In this document: positions 10,725 to 20,091 of the stretch, one piece after another | Numbering within the stretch: the first letter of the stretch is position 1 | How the letters are laid out: each line of letters starts with the position of its first letter | Source: Roseateles noduli | GTDB taxonomy: Bacteria > Pseudomonadota > Gammaproteobacteria > Burkholderiales > Burkholderiaceae_C | Direction of reading: 5' to 3' | DNA: 64,000 nt | Assembly: GCA_002205125.1 (NCBI GenBank) | Contig: NIOE01000006.1 | Span: 62,001 to 126,000 of the forward strand | The notes under the pieces: model-generated | Told to the model about the DNA's origin: nothing | Database searches by the model: none | The model's input: only the letters and a program-made list of their open reading frames with translations | Position numbers and translations under genes: made by a program

Positions 10725-11450
10725 ATGAACTACCTGAATCCCGACCTGGACTTCGACGCACTGGGCCGCACGCTGCGGACCGAGGGCAGGGTGCTGATCC
10801 GCGACTTCTTCGCCCCCGAGGTGGTCGAGGCGCTCGACCGGGCGCTGCAGGCGATCGACTGGGAACTCGTCTACCGCGACCTGAACGGCGACCGTCGCCT
10901 CACCGGCGAGCAGTTGCGCGGCCTGACGCCGCAGCAGCGCATGCAGCTCAGCGAAGGCATCCATTCGGTCGCGCGCGAGGGCTTCCAGTTCTCGTTCTTC
11001 TCCGATTCGCTGGTCCAGGCCGTTCAGGCCGGTCGCGACGACCTGCTCGCGCGTTTCATGCGCTGGATGGCGGGCGAGGAGTTCCTCTCGCGCATGCGGA
11101 CCTTGAGCGGTGACCCTCAAATCAATGGCGTCTATGCGCAGGCGACCATGTACTCGCGCGGTAACTTCCTGACCACCCACGACGATCACGTGGACCGCGA
11201 GGACCGTCGGATCGCCTACGTGATCAACCTCACGCGGCGCTGGCGTCCGGATTGGGGCGGCATGCTCCACTTCACGGCGGAGGACGGGTCGGTACTGGAT
11301 ACCTATTTCCCGCACTTCAACTCATTGTCGCTGTTCACGGTGCCGCAGCGACATTTCGTCTCCTACGTGCCGCCTTTTGCCATGGCGGAGCGCCAGGCGA
11401 TCACCGGCTGGCTGATTGCCGCCCCGAAAACCACCGGACGGCCGGGCTGA
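10725..11450 (+). CDS. 2-oxoglutarate/Fe(II)-dependent oxygenase (prolyl-hydroxylase-like)
   Basis: Predicted cytoplasmic Fe(II)/2OG dioxygenase of the P4H-like family, 241 residues, with no signal peptide. The facial triad is seen as H152-x-D154 (in TTHDDHVDR) and H210 (in VPQRHFVSYV); R223 (AERQAITGWL) fits the 2OG-binding basic residue. The middle motif MYSRGNFLTTHDDH is typical of the family that includes Ofd1/Tpa1-like ribosomal-protein hydroxylases. Substrate unknown. It follows the TonB receptor but a strong terminator lies between them, so co-transcription is not implied. Confidence 0.82.
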   Translation: MNYLNPDLDFDALGRTLRTEGRVLIRDFFAPEVVEALDRALQAIDWELVYRDLNGDRRLTGEQLRGLTPQQRMQLSEGIHSVAREGFQFSFFSDSLVQAVQAGRDDLLARFMRWMAGEEFLSRMRTLSGDPQINGVYAQATMYSRGNFLTTHDDHVDREDRRIAYVINLTRRWRPDWGGMLHFTAEDGSVLDTYFPHFNSLSLFTVPQRHFVSYVPPFAMAERQAITGWLIAAPKTTGRPG

Positions 11451-11685
11451 GGGACCGGGCTGGCACGAGGATTGCCTCGTTCGAAGAGCAGTTCGTCCGG
11501 TCACGTCTTCGCGGGTTAGCCCTAGGACTCCTGGGGAGGGGTTCGAGGGGCATACCAGTAGAATACCAGGGTCGACAGGCTCGATCGTCGGATGGCGCAC
11601 CGGCTGTAACCGCTGGTGCCTCGTGCGATGGGCGATGCGCGCATGCTCGGGCAAACCCCATGGCTTGCGGCTTGTGCATGTCGTT

Positions 11686-11788
11686 TATGATCAAGGTCGT
11701 GAAAGGTAGTCGAAATCTGTAGTTTTGCTACAGGATTTTGACCGATCCTCGAGACGCCCGCGGCCACAAGCTGACGGGCATTTTTGTT
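11686..11788 (+). ncRNA. Candidate small RNA with three hairpins and terminator
   Basis: In a 586-bp stretch without a convincing gene (11451-12036), a TATGAT -10-like box at 11686-11691 has TTGCGG 15 bases upstream. It precedes CTGTAG-TTTTG-CTACAG (11717-11733), AGGAT-N8-ATCCT, and a terminator hairpin at 11756-11779 followed by ATTTTTGTT. Transcription from about 11698 would give an RNA near 90 nt. The short -35 spacer is a weakness. The rest of the stretch shows nothing I can name. Confidence 0.4.
11756..11788 (+). terminator. Intergenic rho-independent terminator
   Basis: GCCCG-CGGC pairs with GCTG-(A)-CGGGC around a CACAA loop, followed by ATTTTTGTT. No gene ends nearby; the oxygenase stops 306 bp upstream, so it either ends a long oxygenase mRNA or belongs to the small RNA candidate. 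Confidence 0.65.
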
Positions 11789-12036
11789 GAGTCGGGTTCG
11801 TATCGTGCCCTGGGTTTTCGAGTCTTCGTGTGTCCCTCCTGCCTTCGCCGGGGCGGCGGTCCGTGGCGCTTCGGCGATGTGGCACCGCTCGTCTCCGTCG
11901 CTCGCACAGCCGGCAAGACAGGCGCTGCTGACCCCAGGTTGCGGCGCGAACGCCTGATCCGACCAGACGCTGTGTTGAGTCGAACTCCCCTTGTAGATTC
12001 GATGAAAGAAATTCGCAGTTTGATGAAGGAGCGCGC

Positions 12037-12681
12037 ATGAACTTTGCGCAGGATAAAGCTGGGTCATCGCGCGTGACTGGCATCGGCATCGGCATCGTCA
12101 TCGTCATCCACGTCCTGATCATCTGGGCGCTGGCGAGCGGTCTGGCGACCAAGATCAAGGAGGCCGTCAAGGGCCCGATCGACGTCAAGGTCGTGGAGGA
12201 GAAGGTGAAACCGCCGCCTCCGCCCGACAAGGTCGTGCCGCCGCCGCCGGACATCAAGGCCCCGCCGCCGCCGTTCGTGCCGCCGCCGGAAGTGGTCGTG
12301 ACCGCTCCCCCGCCGCCGACGCAGACGGTGGCCGTGCAGTCCACGACGCCGCCTCCGGCGCAGGAGTTCCGTCCGGCCCCGCCGGCGGTCGCTCCGGCAC
12401 CGCCGGCACCGCCGTCGGACAAGCCCCGGTCGGCGATCGGCAACTGCTCCAAGATGGCCAAGCCCGAGATGCCGGCCCTCAACTGGAGCGGCACCGCGAG
12501 CTACAAGGCGACCTTCACCGTCAAGGGCGGCAAGGTGGCTGACGTGACCTTCACCGCCTTGCGCGGCGCCAACGACCGCAAGGCCGAACGCGCGCTCAAG
12601 AACGCCATCCAGGCGGCGCTGACGGAATACCAGTGCACGGACGCGATCCTCGAACAGGAATTCGTGTTCAACATGGAATGA
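12037..12681 (+). CDS. tonB: Energy transducer TonB
   Basis: Periplasm-spanning protein that passes proton-motive energy from ExbB-ExbD to outer-membrane receptors, 214 residues. One N-terminal membrane anchor (ITGIGIVIVIHVLIIWAL region, about residues 14-33) is followed by a Pro-rich spacer with many PPPPP runs, about residues 58-130, and a TonB C-terminal domain (TASYKATFTVKGGKVADVTF). The start is supported by GAAGGAG seven bases before the ATG. It heads the operon tonB-exbB-exbD-exbD. Confidence 0.93.
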   Translation: MNFAQDKAGSSRVTGIGIGIVIVIHVLIIWALASGLATKIKEAVKGPIDVKVVEEKVKPPPPPDKVVPPPPDIKAPPPPFVPPPEVVVTAPPPPTQTVAVQSTTPPPAQEFRPAPPAVAPAPPAPPSDKPRSAIGNCSKMAKPEMPALNWSGTASYKATFTVKGGKVADVTFTALRGANDRKAERALKNAIQAALTEYQCTDAILEQEFVFNME

Positions 12682-12782
12682 TCCGCGGGACTGTCCCACC
12701 CGCGATCGATCGAACACGGGGCGCCTGACGCGCCCCGACCTCTCAACCTGAGTTCAAGACTTTTCTCGTAGGAGCACCCTCC

Positions 12783-13634
12783 ATGATCTCTCGTCTGTCT
12801 GCCTTGTTTGCGGCCGTCGCGTGCGCCGCGACCCTGGCCGTCTCCCCCCTGGCCGCCCAAGCGCAGGACCAGGCTGCCTCGGCCGCCGCCTCCGCCGCTG
12901 ACACCGCCCCCGCTCCTGCCGACATCGCTCCTGCCGCCGTGTCCGAACCGGCCGCCGCCAAGCCGGTCGACAACCCGTACAGCCTGGGCAACATCGTCGC
13001 CCACGGCAACGTGGTCGACCAGGCCGTGCTGGCCATCCTGGCCATCATGTCCATGGGCTCGTGGTACATCCTGTTCACGAAGCTGTGGGACACCTCGAAG
13101 ATCTCCCGCGAAGCCAAGGACGTCCGCGCGTCGTTCTTCAAGAAGGCTTCCCTGCAGGAAGGCCTGAAGAGCCTGAGCGAGACCGGTGCCTTCCGCTTCA
13201 TCGCCCAGACCGGCGTGGAAGCTTCGGAGCACCATGAAGGCGCCCTGACCGAGAACATCGACCACAACACGTGGGTCACGATGAACATCGACCGCGCCGT
13301 GAGCGAAGTCAACACCCGTCTGCAAGGCGGCCTGGGCTTCCTGGCGACCGTCGGCTCGACCAGCCCCTTCATCGGCCTGTTCGGTACCGTGTGGGGCATC
13401 CTGCAGGCGCTGACGCAGATCGGCGTGGCCGGTCAAGCCTCGATCGACAAGGTCGCCGGGCCCGTGGGCGCCGCGCTGATCATGACCGCCATCGGTCTGG
13501 CCGTCGCTGTTCCGGCCGTGCTGGGCTACAACTGGCTGGTCAACCGCAACAAGACGGTGATGGGCCAGGTCCGTGCCTTCGCTGCTGACCTGCACGGCGT
13601 CCTGATGGGCAGCCGCAAGGTCGCAGGCCGCTAA
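12783..13634 (+). CDS. exbB: Biopolymer transport protein ExbB (MotA/TolQ/ExbB)
   Basis: Proton-channel subunit of the TonB motor, 283 residues. Unlike E. coli ExbB it carries an N-terminal cleavable signal (MISRLSALFAAVACAATLAV) and an Ala/Pro-rich periplasmic stretch before the first membrane helix (VDQAVLAILAIMSMGSWYIL). The conserved ExbB core is visible as GLGFLATVGSTSPFIGLFGT and VAGPVGAALIMTAIGLAVAV. The extended N-terminus is common in Xanthomonas and Burkholderiales homologues. It is 101 bp after tonB and 28 bp before exbD. Confidence 0.93.
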   Translation: MISRLSALFAAVACAATLAVSPLAAQAQDQAASAAASAADTAPAPADIAPAAVSEPAAAKPVDNPYSLGNIVAHGNVVDQAVLAILAIMSMGSWYILFTKLWDTSKISREAKDVRASFFKKASLQEGLKSLSETGAFRFIAQTGVEASEHHEGALTENIDHNTWVTMNIDRAVSEVNTRLQGGLGFLATVGSTSPFIGLFGTVWGILQALTQIGVAGQASIDKVAGPVGAALIMTAIGLAVAVPAVLGYNWLVNRNKTVMGQVRAFAADLHGVLMGSRKVAGR

Positions 13635-13662
13635 TCCGCACCGCAGTTTCCGGAGACGCAAT

Positions 13663-14091
13663 ATGGGGATGAACGTAGGTTCGTCCGGTGGCGACGACGA
13701 AGTGGTCTCGACCATCAACACCACGCCCCTCGTGGACGTGATGCTGGTGCTCCTGATCATCTTCCTGATCACCGTGCCGGTGGTGACGCAATCGGTGGGG
13801 GTGACCCTGCCGAAGGAGACGAACGTCGTCCGCGTCACCAAGCCGGAGAACATCGAAATCGCGGTGACCAAGGATGGCGACATCTATTGGGGCGTGCAGC
13901 CGGTTCCCGACGTGGAAACGCTGGTGGCGCGCCTGAAGAAGGTGGCGGTTCTGAATCCTCAGCCGGAAGTTCACATCCGCGGCGACGACAAGTCCCGCTA
14001 TGAGAACGTGGGCAAGGTCATGGTGGCGTGCCAGCGCGCTGGCATCATGTCCATCAAGTTCGTCACCGAGCCGCCGGCTCGTGGTGGCTGA
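13663..14091 (+). CDS. exbD: Biopolymer transport protein ExbD, first paralogue
   Basis: ExbD/TolR family subunit of the TonB motor, 142 residues. One membrane helix (NTTPLVDVMLVLLIIFLITV) carries the conserved Asp in the LVDVMLVLL motif that takes part in proton flow; a periplasmic domain follows. It starts with the same MGMNVGSSxG sequence as the next gene, showing recent tandem duplication followed by divergence of the periplasmic part. Confidence 0.93.
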   Translation: MGMNVGSSGGDDEVVSTINTTPLVDVMLVLLIIFLITVPVVTQSVGVTLPKETNVVRVTKPENIEIAVTKDGDIYWGVQPVPDVETLVARLKKVAVLNPQPEVHIRGDDKSRYENVGKVMVACQRAGIMSIKFVTEPPARGG

Positions 14092-14103
14092 AGGAGCTGA
14101 AAC

Positions 14104-14535
14104 ATGGGTATGAACGTTGGAAGCTCCAGCGGCAGTGACGAGCCGGAAACCATGCTGGACGTCAACACGACGCCGCTGATCGACGTGATGCTGGTGCTGC
14201 TGGTGATGCTGATCATCACCATCCCGATCCAGCTGCACTCGGTCAACCTGGACATGCCGCCGCCCAACAACAATCCGCCGCCCAACGAGCCGGTCGTCCA
14301 CGAAGTGGCGATCGACTTCGACGGCACGGTGTTCTGGGACGGCGCCGCGGTGCCGAACCACGCGGCGCTGGAGGCCAAGATGACCGAGGTCGCCGCGATG
14401 CCGGACCAGCCGGAAGTGCACATCAAGCCGAACAAGCTGGCCGAGTACGGCTACGTGGCCAATGTGATGGCATCGGCGCAGCGCCTGGGCGTCAAGAAAA
14501 TGGCGATGGTCGGGAACGAGCAGTTCCTGAACTGA
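14104..14535 (+). CDS. exbD2: Biopolymer transport protein ExbD, second paralogue
   Basis: Second ExbD in tandem, 143 residues, starting 12 bp after the first. The helix NTTPLIDVMLVLLVMLIITI keeps the key Asp; the periplasmic domain differs and contains a Pro/Asn-rich patch (MPPPNNNPPPNEP). The tonB-exbB-exbD1-exbD2 order matches Xanthomonas campestris, where exbD2 serves only some receptors. A terminator follows. Confidence 0.92.
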   Translation: MGMNVGSSSGSDEPETMLDVNTTPLIDVMLVLLVMLIITIPIQLHSVNLDMPPPNNNPPPNEPVVHEVAIDFDGTVFWDGAAVPNHAALEAKMTEVAAMPDQPEVHIKPNKLAEYGYVANVMASAQRLGVKKMAMVGNEQFLN

Positions 14536-14568
14536 GCCGGATGACCGCCTGATCGGTGTCTGACCAGA

Positions 14569-14600
14569 ACGCGCCTGCCCGAAAGGGCGGCGCGTTTTTC
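14569..14600 (+). terminator. Terminator of tonB-exb operon
   Basis: GC-rich stem (ACGCGCC with GGCGCGT, slightly bulged, enclosing GCCC-GAAA-GGGC) followed by TTTTTC. It ends 20 bases before the next start codon. Confidence 0.7.
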
Positions 14601-14619
14601 TTCTTTGGAGAGCAAGCAA

Positions 14620-15870
14620 ATGAAATTCAAACTGCTGGCAACCGCCGCTGTCGGCGCCGCCGCGCTGGTGCTGGGCTCCACGCCTGAAGGCAGCCTGAGC
14701 GTCCTGTCCCAGGCCGCCGCGCAGGTGCGTCCGCAAGTCGGCGGCGCCCTGAAGGCCGCCTCCGACCTGCTGAAGGCAGGCAAGGCGCAGGAAGCCATGG
14801 GCAAGATCCGCGAAGCCGAGGCCGTGCCCGGCCGCAACGCGGACGAGAACGCGACGCTGGAAGGCCTGCGCCTGTCCGCCGCCTCGCGCCTGGGCGATGC
14901 CGACGGCATGGTCAAGGCCTATGACGCGCTGACCGCCGCCGGCAAGCTGCCGGCCGCCAACAAGCTGCCGACGATGGAAGCCATCGCCGGCACCTACCTG
15001 CGCGCGGGCAACGGCGCCAAGGCGCTGGAGTGGGTCAACAAGTACAACGCCGCCGGCGGCAACAGCCCGGCGATGAAGCAGGTGCAGGCCGCGGCCCAGC
15101 TGCGTTCGGGCGACGTCACCACGATCCTCAAGGACACGCTGGCCGACATCTCCGCCGACGAGAAGGCCGGACGCACGCCGTCGCAGGACAAGCTGAACAC
15201 GGCGCTGTGGGCGGCCAACAAGAAGGGCGACGGCGGTACCGAGTCGGTGCTGATCCAGAAGCTGCTGAACTACTACCCGACCAAGCAGCTGTGGGCGCAG
15301 TCCCTGGGCACGCTGCAGGCCAAGAAGGGCTTCGCCGCCGGCCGTTACCAGGTCGACGTGCTGCGTCTGCGTCTCGTCACCGAAAACATGACCGGTGCCA
15401 ACGACTACATGGAGCTGGCCCAGCTCGCCGGTGCCGCCGGTTATCCGGAAGAAGGCAAGAAGGTGCTGGACAAGGGCTTCGCCGCCGGCGTCCTGAAGCC
15501 GACCGACGACAACGCCCGTCCGAAGCGTCTGGCCGATCTGCTGGACAAGCGCATCGCCGAAGCCAAGGCCGGTGCGGCCGAGGCCGAGAAGGCCGCCCGC
15601 GGCGCCCGTGAAGGCGACGAGCTGGTGAAGGTCGGCTTCGCACAGGTGCAGCGCGGCGAAGCCGCCGCCGGCATCAAGCTGATGGAAGAAGGCATCGCCA
15701 AGGGCAACCTGAAGCGTCCGGACGACGCCAAGCTCTACCTGGGTCTGGCGCAGTTCCTGGGCGGCGACAAGGCCAAGGCGCAAGCCACGTGGCGCACCGT
15801 CAAGGGCACCGACGGTTCGGCCGATCTGGCCGGCCTGTGGACCGTGTACTCGCGAAGCGCAAAGCACTGA
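14620..15870 (+). CDS. Exported repeat-containing protein of unknown function
   Basis: Not a protein I can name. From ATG 14620 (GGAG at 14607-14610) it is 416 residues, with an N-terminal signal-like segment (MKFKLLATAAVGAAALVLGS). The rest is Ala/Lys/Leu-rich helical sequence with TPR-like helix pairs, for example LLKAGKAQEAMGKIREAEAV and LFLGLAQFL-type motifs near the end. It is likely a periplasmic helical-repeat adaptor. Position right after the tonB-exb operon may be meaningful, but a terminator separates them. Confidence 0.72.
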   Translation: MKFKLLATAAVGAAALVLGSTPEGSLSVLSQAAAQVRPQVGGALKAASDLLKAGKAQEAMGKIREAEAVPGRNADENATLEGLRLSAASRLGDADGMVKAYDALTAAGKLPAANKLPTMEAIAGTYLRAGNGAKALEWVNKYNAAGGNSPAMKQVQAAAQLRSGDVTTILKDTLADISADEKAGRTPSQDKLNTALWAANKKGDGGTESVLIQKLLNYYPTKQLWAQSLGTLQAKKGFAAGRYQVDVLRLRLVTENMTGANDYMELAQLAGAAGYPEEGKKVLDKGFAAGVLKPTDDNARPKRLADLLDKRIAEAKAGAAEAEKAARGAREGDELVKVGFAQVQRGEAAAGIKLMEEGIAKGNLKRPDDAKLYLGLAQFLGGDKAKAQATWRTVKGTDGSADLAGLWTVYSRSAKH

Positions 15871-15893
15871 TCCTTCGCACCGCGAGGGACGAC

Positions 15894-15926
15894 AAGGCCT
15901 CCCGGCTCACGCCGGGAGGCCTTTTC
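15894..15926. terminator. Strong bidirectional terminator between convergent genes
   Basis: AAGGCCTCCCGGC and its exact complement form a 13-bp stem around TCAC. Runs of T on the plus strand and A before the stem allow it to work in both directions, for the repeat protein gene and for the minus-strand dehydrogenase. Confidence 0.9.
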
Positions 15927-15967
15927 ATTTGTGCTGAGCGGCCGCGACGTCGCGGCCGCGTGTCGTC

Positions 15968-16726
15968 TTACTTCGGCGCCATGCGGATCGCGCCGTCCAG
16001 GCGGATCACCTCGCCGTTGAGCATGTCGTTGGTGACGATCTGGTGGACCAGCTTGGCGTAGTCCTCCGGGCGGCCCAGGCGCGAAGGGAAGGGCACGCTG
16101 GCGGCCAGCGCGTCCTGCACCTCCTGCGGCATGCCGAACAGCATCGGCGTGCCGAAGATGCCGGGGGCGATCGTCATGTTGCGGATGCCGTTGCGCGCGA
16201 GATCGCGTGCGATCGGCAGCGTCATGCCGACGACGCCGCCCTTGGAGGCCGCATAGGCGGCCTGGCCCATCTGGCCGTCGTAGGCGGCCACCGAGGCCGT
16301 CGAGATCAGCACGCCGCGCTCGCCGGTGGCTTCGGGCTCGTTCTTGCTCATGGCCTCCGCGGCGAGGCGGATCATGTTGAAGCTGCCGACCAGATTGACC
16401 GTGATCACCTTCGAGAAGGTCGCCAGCGCATGCGCGCCGTCCTTGCCGACGGTCTTGGCGGCCGGCGCGATGCCGGCGCAGTTCACCAGACCCATCAGCT
16501 TGCCCAGCGAGACCGCCTTGGCGACGGCCGCCTGGGCATCGGCCTCCTGGCTGACGTCGCACTTCACGAAGGCGCCGTTCAGCTCCTTGGCGAGCGCCTC
16601 GCCGCGCTCGACCTGCAGGTCGGCGATGACGACCGTCGCGCCTTCGCGCGCCAGCATGCGGGCCGTGCCTTCGCCGAGGCCTGAAGCGCCGCCGGTGACG
16701 ATGAAGACCTTGTTCGCGATGTCCAT
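15968..16726 (-). CDS. Short-chain dehydrogenase, 3-hydroxyacyl-CoA dehydrogenase type (HSD17B10-like)
   Basis: NAD-dependent SDR of 252 residues, closest in look to the type-10 hydroxysteroid/2-methyl-3-hydroxybutyryl-CoA dehydrogenases that act in isoleucine and fatty acid breakdown. Visible are the nucleotide motif TGGASGLG (residues 11-18), the NCAG motif, and the catalytic Ser and YxxxK (AAYAASKGG). The family-specific [10 protein letters not shown] and [10 protein letters not shown] stretches follow. A 16-bp palindrome upstream (16757-16772) resembles operators of branched-chain catabolism regulators, which fits the assignment. Confidence 0.88.
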   Translation of the reverse strand: MDIANKVFIVTGGASGLGEGTARMLAREGATVVIADLQVERGEALAKELNGAFVKCDVSQEADAQAAVAKAVSLGKLMGLVNCAGIAPAAKTVGKDGAHALATFSKVITVNLVGSFNMIRLAAEAMSKNEPEATGERGVLISTASVAAYDGQMGQAAYAASKGGVVGMTLPIARDLARNGIRNMTIAPGIFGTPMLFGMPQEVQDALAASVPFPSRLGRPEDYAKLVHQIVTNDMLNGEVIRLDGAIRMAPK

Positions 16727-16756
16727 GGATGTCTCCTTCCGAGTTGTTGGTTGCCG

Positions 16757-16772
16757 TTGACGTAAACGTCAA
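16757..16772. promoter_or_regulatory. Operator-like palindrome TTGACGTAAACGTCAA
   Basis: Perfect palindrome of TTGACGT and ACGTCAA with two central A, 31-46 bp before the dehydrogenase start. From memory, it resembles the site described for LiuR, a MerR-family regulator of branched-chain amino acid and acyl-CoA catabolism in proteobacteria. No such regulator gene is in the window. Confidence 0.55.
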
Positions 16773-16780
16773 TTGTCGAT

Positions 16781-16809
16781 GAAAAAATGGCGGCCACGCG
16801 GGCCGCCAT
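16781..16809 (-). terminator. Rho-independent terminator of adk
   Basis: On the minus strand ATGGCGGCC pairs with GGCCGCCAT around a five-base loop, followed by TTTTTTC. It lies 21 bp beyond the adk stop. Confidence 0.87.
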
Positions 16810-16829
16810 CATCCTGGGTCGGAGTGGGT

Positions 16830-17630
<801 letters not shown>

Positions 17631-18389
17631 TCAGCTTGTCATCAGCTGTCTGACGCGTTCGAGGTCCTCGGGCGTGTCCACGCCGGGGCCCGGTCGCTCG
17701 GTGCTGACATGCACCGCGATGCGTTCGCCGTGCCACAGCACGCGCAGTTGCTCGAGCGCCTCGATCTGCTCCAGCGGCGAGACCGCCAGCGTCGGGAACC
17801 GACGCAGGAAGCCGGCGCGGTAGGCATACAGCCCGACGTGCCGCAGCACGGCCTCGGGCTTCACGCGGGCGCCGCCGCCGGTCGCGTCGCGCCACCACGG
17901 GATGGGGGCGCGGGAGAAGTACAGCGCCAGGCCCTGCGCGTCGGTGACGAGCTTGACGACGTTCGGATTCGCGAACTCGGCGTCGTCGTCGATGGCGTGC
18001 GCGACCGTCGCCATCGCGCATTGCGGCTTCGCGGCCAGCAGGTCGGCGCAGGCGCGGATCATCTCCGGCGCGATCAGCGGCTCGTCGCCCTGGACATTCA
18101 CGACCAGCGCGTCATCGGGCAGACCGAGTTGCTCGACGGCCTCCGCCAGGCGATCGCTGCCGCTGGCGTGGTCGGCGCGCGTCATCAGCGCGCGGATGCC
18201 GTGGGCTTCGCAGGCCGCCTTCACCTCGACGGCATCGGTCGCCACGACGACCTGCGCCGCGCCGGCCAGCGCCGCGCGTCGCGCCACCTGCACGATCATG
18301 GGCGCGCCGCCGATGTCGGCCAGCGGCTTGTTGGGCAGGCGCGTCGACGCCAGCCGGGCCGGGATGACGATGTGGAAGGCGCTGCTCAC
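17631..18389 (-). CDS. kdsB: 3-deoxy-manno-octulosonate cytidylyltransferase
   Basis: Makes CMP-KDO, the activated sugar for lipopolysaccharide inner core, from KDO and CTP; 252 residues. Family motifs are [15 protein letters not shown] (residues 8-22), [14 protein letters not shown] and [11 protein letters not shown]. The start is GTG at 18389-18387 ([12 protein letters not shown]), overlapping the stop of the Trm112-like gene by four bases (GTGA), a coupled arrangement. Grouped with lpxK and thus with outer-membrane synthesis. Confidence 0.95.
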   Translation of the reverse strand: MSSAFHIVIPARLASTRLPNKPLADIGGAPMIVQVARRAALAGAAQVVVATDAVEVKAACEAHGIRALMTRADHASGSDRLAEAVEQLGLPDDALVVNVQGDEPLIAPEMIRACADLLAAKPQCAMATVAHAIDDDAEFANPNVVKLVTDAQGLALYFSRAPIPWWRDATGGGARVKPEAVLRHVGLYAYRAGFLRRFPTLAVSPLEQIEALEQLRVLWHGERIAVHVSTERPGPGVDTPEDLERVRQLMTS

Positions 18390-18589
18390 GCGGTGTCGCC
18401 TTCGCCGTCGGTGGAGCGGGCCTCGTTGGCCAGCATGATCGGAATGCCGTCGCGGATCGGGAAGGCCAGGCGGTCGGCCGGGCACAGCAGTTCGCGGTCC
18501 GGCAGGCCGGTGTCCGGGGCATTGCGGCGGTCGTCCAGCGGGCCCTTGCAGACGGGGCACACCAGCATCTCAATCAGTCGATGGTCCAT
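18386..18589 (-). CDS. Trm112/UPF0434 family small zinc-ribbon-like protein
   Basis: Small protein of 67 residues, [20 protein letters not shown] onward, like E. coli YcaR. The first CPxCK pair and the later [20 protein letters not shown] are family features; the second Cys pair is only partly kept. It is the usual neighbour between lpxK and kdsB in many Proteobacteria. The start ATG at 18589 overlaps the end of lpxK by 20 bp. Precise role unknown. Confidence 0.9.
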   Translation of the reverse strand: MDHRLIEMLVCPVCKGPLDDRRNAPDTGLPDRELLCPADRLAFPIRDGIPIMLANEARSTDGEGDTA

Positions 18590-19628
18590 GGGGGAGCAGC
18601 CGCCGCAGCTCGCGCTGCAGCGCCTCTTCAAAAGCGGGTTCGGGGCGGAAGTCTAGCGCCACCACCCAGATGCGGCAGCCTTGCAGCGCCTCCGGACGCA
18701 ACTTGACGGCGTCCTTCTCGGTGATGACGACCTCGTCGGTGCGGGCCCAAGGGAGGGGATCCAGCGTGGCATGGTCGGGCAGCGCCAGTGCGCGGAAGTT
18801 CAGCCCCTGCTCGCCGAGCATGTCGAAGAAGCGCTGCGGTCGTGCCAGGCCGGCGGCGGCGAGTAGCGGTTTGCCGCGCAGTGCATGCAGCCGCTCCAGG
18901 CGGCCCGGTTCGCCGCGCCACCAGTCGGCCAGCGCGACGGCGCCGGCGAGTTGCCGGGTGCCGACGTAGCCGGGCAGGGCGGTGCTCGGTCGACCGGTGC
19001 TGTAGAGCACCAGCGTGTCCGCCGAGGAGCCCGGCGGCGGTGGCAGGGCCCGCGCCTGGCGCAGCGGTCCTGCGGGCAGGAGCCGGCCATTGCCGAGGCC
19101 GCGTTCGTCGAACACGAGCACGCTGAGCTGCCGTGGCAGCCGCCAGTGCTGCAGGCCGTCGTCGGACACCAGCACCTGGATGTCGGGGTGGGCCTCCAGC
19201 AGCGCGCGTGCCGCCGCGATGCGGTCGCGACCGACCGCCACCGGCACGCCGGCGCGCAGCTTGATCAGGAGGGGCTCGTCGCCGACGTCCTCGGCGCGGT
19301 CGCCGTCGGCGATCACGCGCACCTGCGCGTCATCCGCGCGGCCGTAGCCGCGGGAGATCACGCCGGCGCGGATGTCCATGCGCCGGAGCGTGTCCAGCAG
19401 GGCGAGCGTCGTGGGGGTCTTGCCGGCGCCGCCGACGACCCAGTTGCCGACGACGATGACCGGCACGGGCAGCGTCCCGGCCTTCTTCAGACCGAAGCGG
19501 TACAGCGCCACGCGCAGCCGCAGCACCGCGCCGTGCAGCGCGGCCAGCGGCCGCAGCAGGTGGGCGAGGCGGTCGTCGTCGCGCCAGGCGCGTTGCAGCC
19601 GCTCTTCCAGGGCGGTGGACCGGCTCAT
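18570..19628 (-). CDS. lpxK: Tetraacyldisaccharide 4'-kinase
   Basis: Phosphorylates the 4' position of the lipid A disaccharide at the inner membrane; 352 residues. The Walker A-like [13 protein letters not shown] is near residue 60, and an N-terminal membrane-associated helix ([20 protein letters not shown]) precedes it. [19 protein letters not shown] is the family's second signature. It lies between exbD (49-bp gap) and the Trm112-like gene (overlap). Confidence 0.95.
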   Translation of the reverse strand: MSRSTALEERLQRAWRDDDRLAHLLRPLAALHGAVLRLRVALYRFGLKKAGTLPVPVIVVGNWVVGGAGKTPTTLALLDTLRRMDIRAGVISRGYGRADDAQVRVIADGDRAEDVGDEPLLIKLRAGVPVAVGRDRIAAARALLEAHPDIQVLVSDDGLQHWRLPRQLSVLVFDERGLGNGRLLPAGPLRQARALPPPPGSSADTLVLYSTGRPSTALPGYVGTRQLAGAVALADWWRGEPGRLERLHALRGKPLLAAAGLARPQRFFDMLGEQGLNFRALALPDHATLDPLPWARTDEVVITEKDAVKLRPEALQGCRIWVVALDFRPEPAFEEALQRELRRLLPHGPSTD

Positions 19629-19677
19629 GTCCGGACCCTTGACCAGGTCCGAGCCACCGCGGTGGGCTCGGCCCCGC

Positions 19678-20091
19678 TCATTGCGGCTTGTTGGCGGCGA
19701 AGGTCAGTCGCGTGAGGTTGGCGCGTCGCGCCGCGTCCATCGCGTTGACCACCGCCTGGTGCGGCGTGGCCGCGTCGGCGGAGATGATCACCACCGGTTC
19801 CTGCTTGCCCTGCGCCGACTGCTGCAGCGCGGCGGTCAGCAGGTCCACGCTGCGGCCCTCGACGGCGTTGCGGTCGATCGAGTAGCGGCCGTCCGCCGAG
19901 ATCGCCACGATGATCTCCGCCGGCCGTTCCTTGAGCTGCTGGGCGTCGGCGGTGGGCAGCGTGAGCTGGAGCTCGGTGAACTTCGAGTACGTCGTCGACA
20001 GCATCAGGAAGATGAGCACGACGAGCAGCACGTCGATGAACGGGATCAGGTTGATCTCCGGTTCCTCGCCCTGGCGACGGCGGAACTTCAT
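19678..20091 (-). CDS. exbD: ExbD/TolR family biopolymer transporter
   Basis: Third ExbD-type protein in the window, 137 residues, in a locus separate from tonB. The helix EINLIPFIDVLLVVLIFLML carries the conserved Asp (FIDVLLVVL); a periplasmic domain follows. Overlaps exbB by 4 bp (ATGA). In Betaproteobacteria this exbB-exbD pair regularly precedes lpxK, suggesting an envelope role. Confidence 0.93.
   Translation of the reverse strand: MKFRRRQGEEPEINLIPFIDVLLVVLIFLMLSTTYSKFTELQLTLPTADAQQLKERPAEIIVAISADGRYSIDRNAVEGRSVDLLTAALQQSAQGKQEPVVIISADAATPHQAVVNAMDAARRANLTRLTFAANKPQ

Noticed and set aside
11465-11480. Hairpin just after the 2OG oxygenase gene as terminator
   Set aside because: ACGAGG/CCTCGT stem is short and is not followed by a T run.
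11738-12040. 100-codon plus-strand ORF before tonB
   Set aside because: No Shine-Dalgarno, starts inside the terminator region, low-quality composition and overlaps the tonB start; treated as non-coding.
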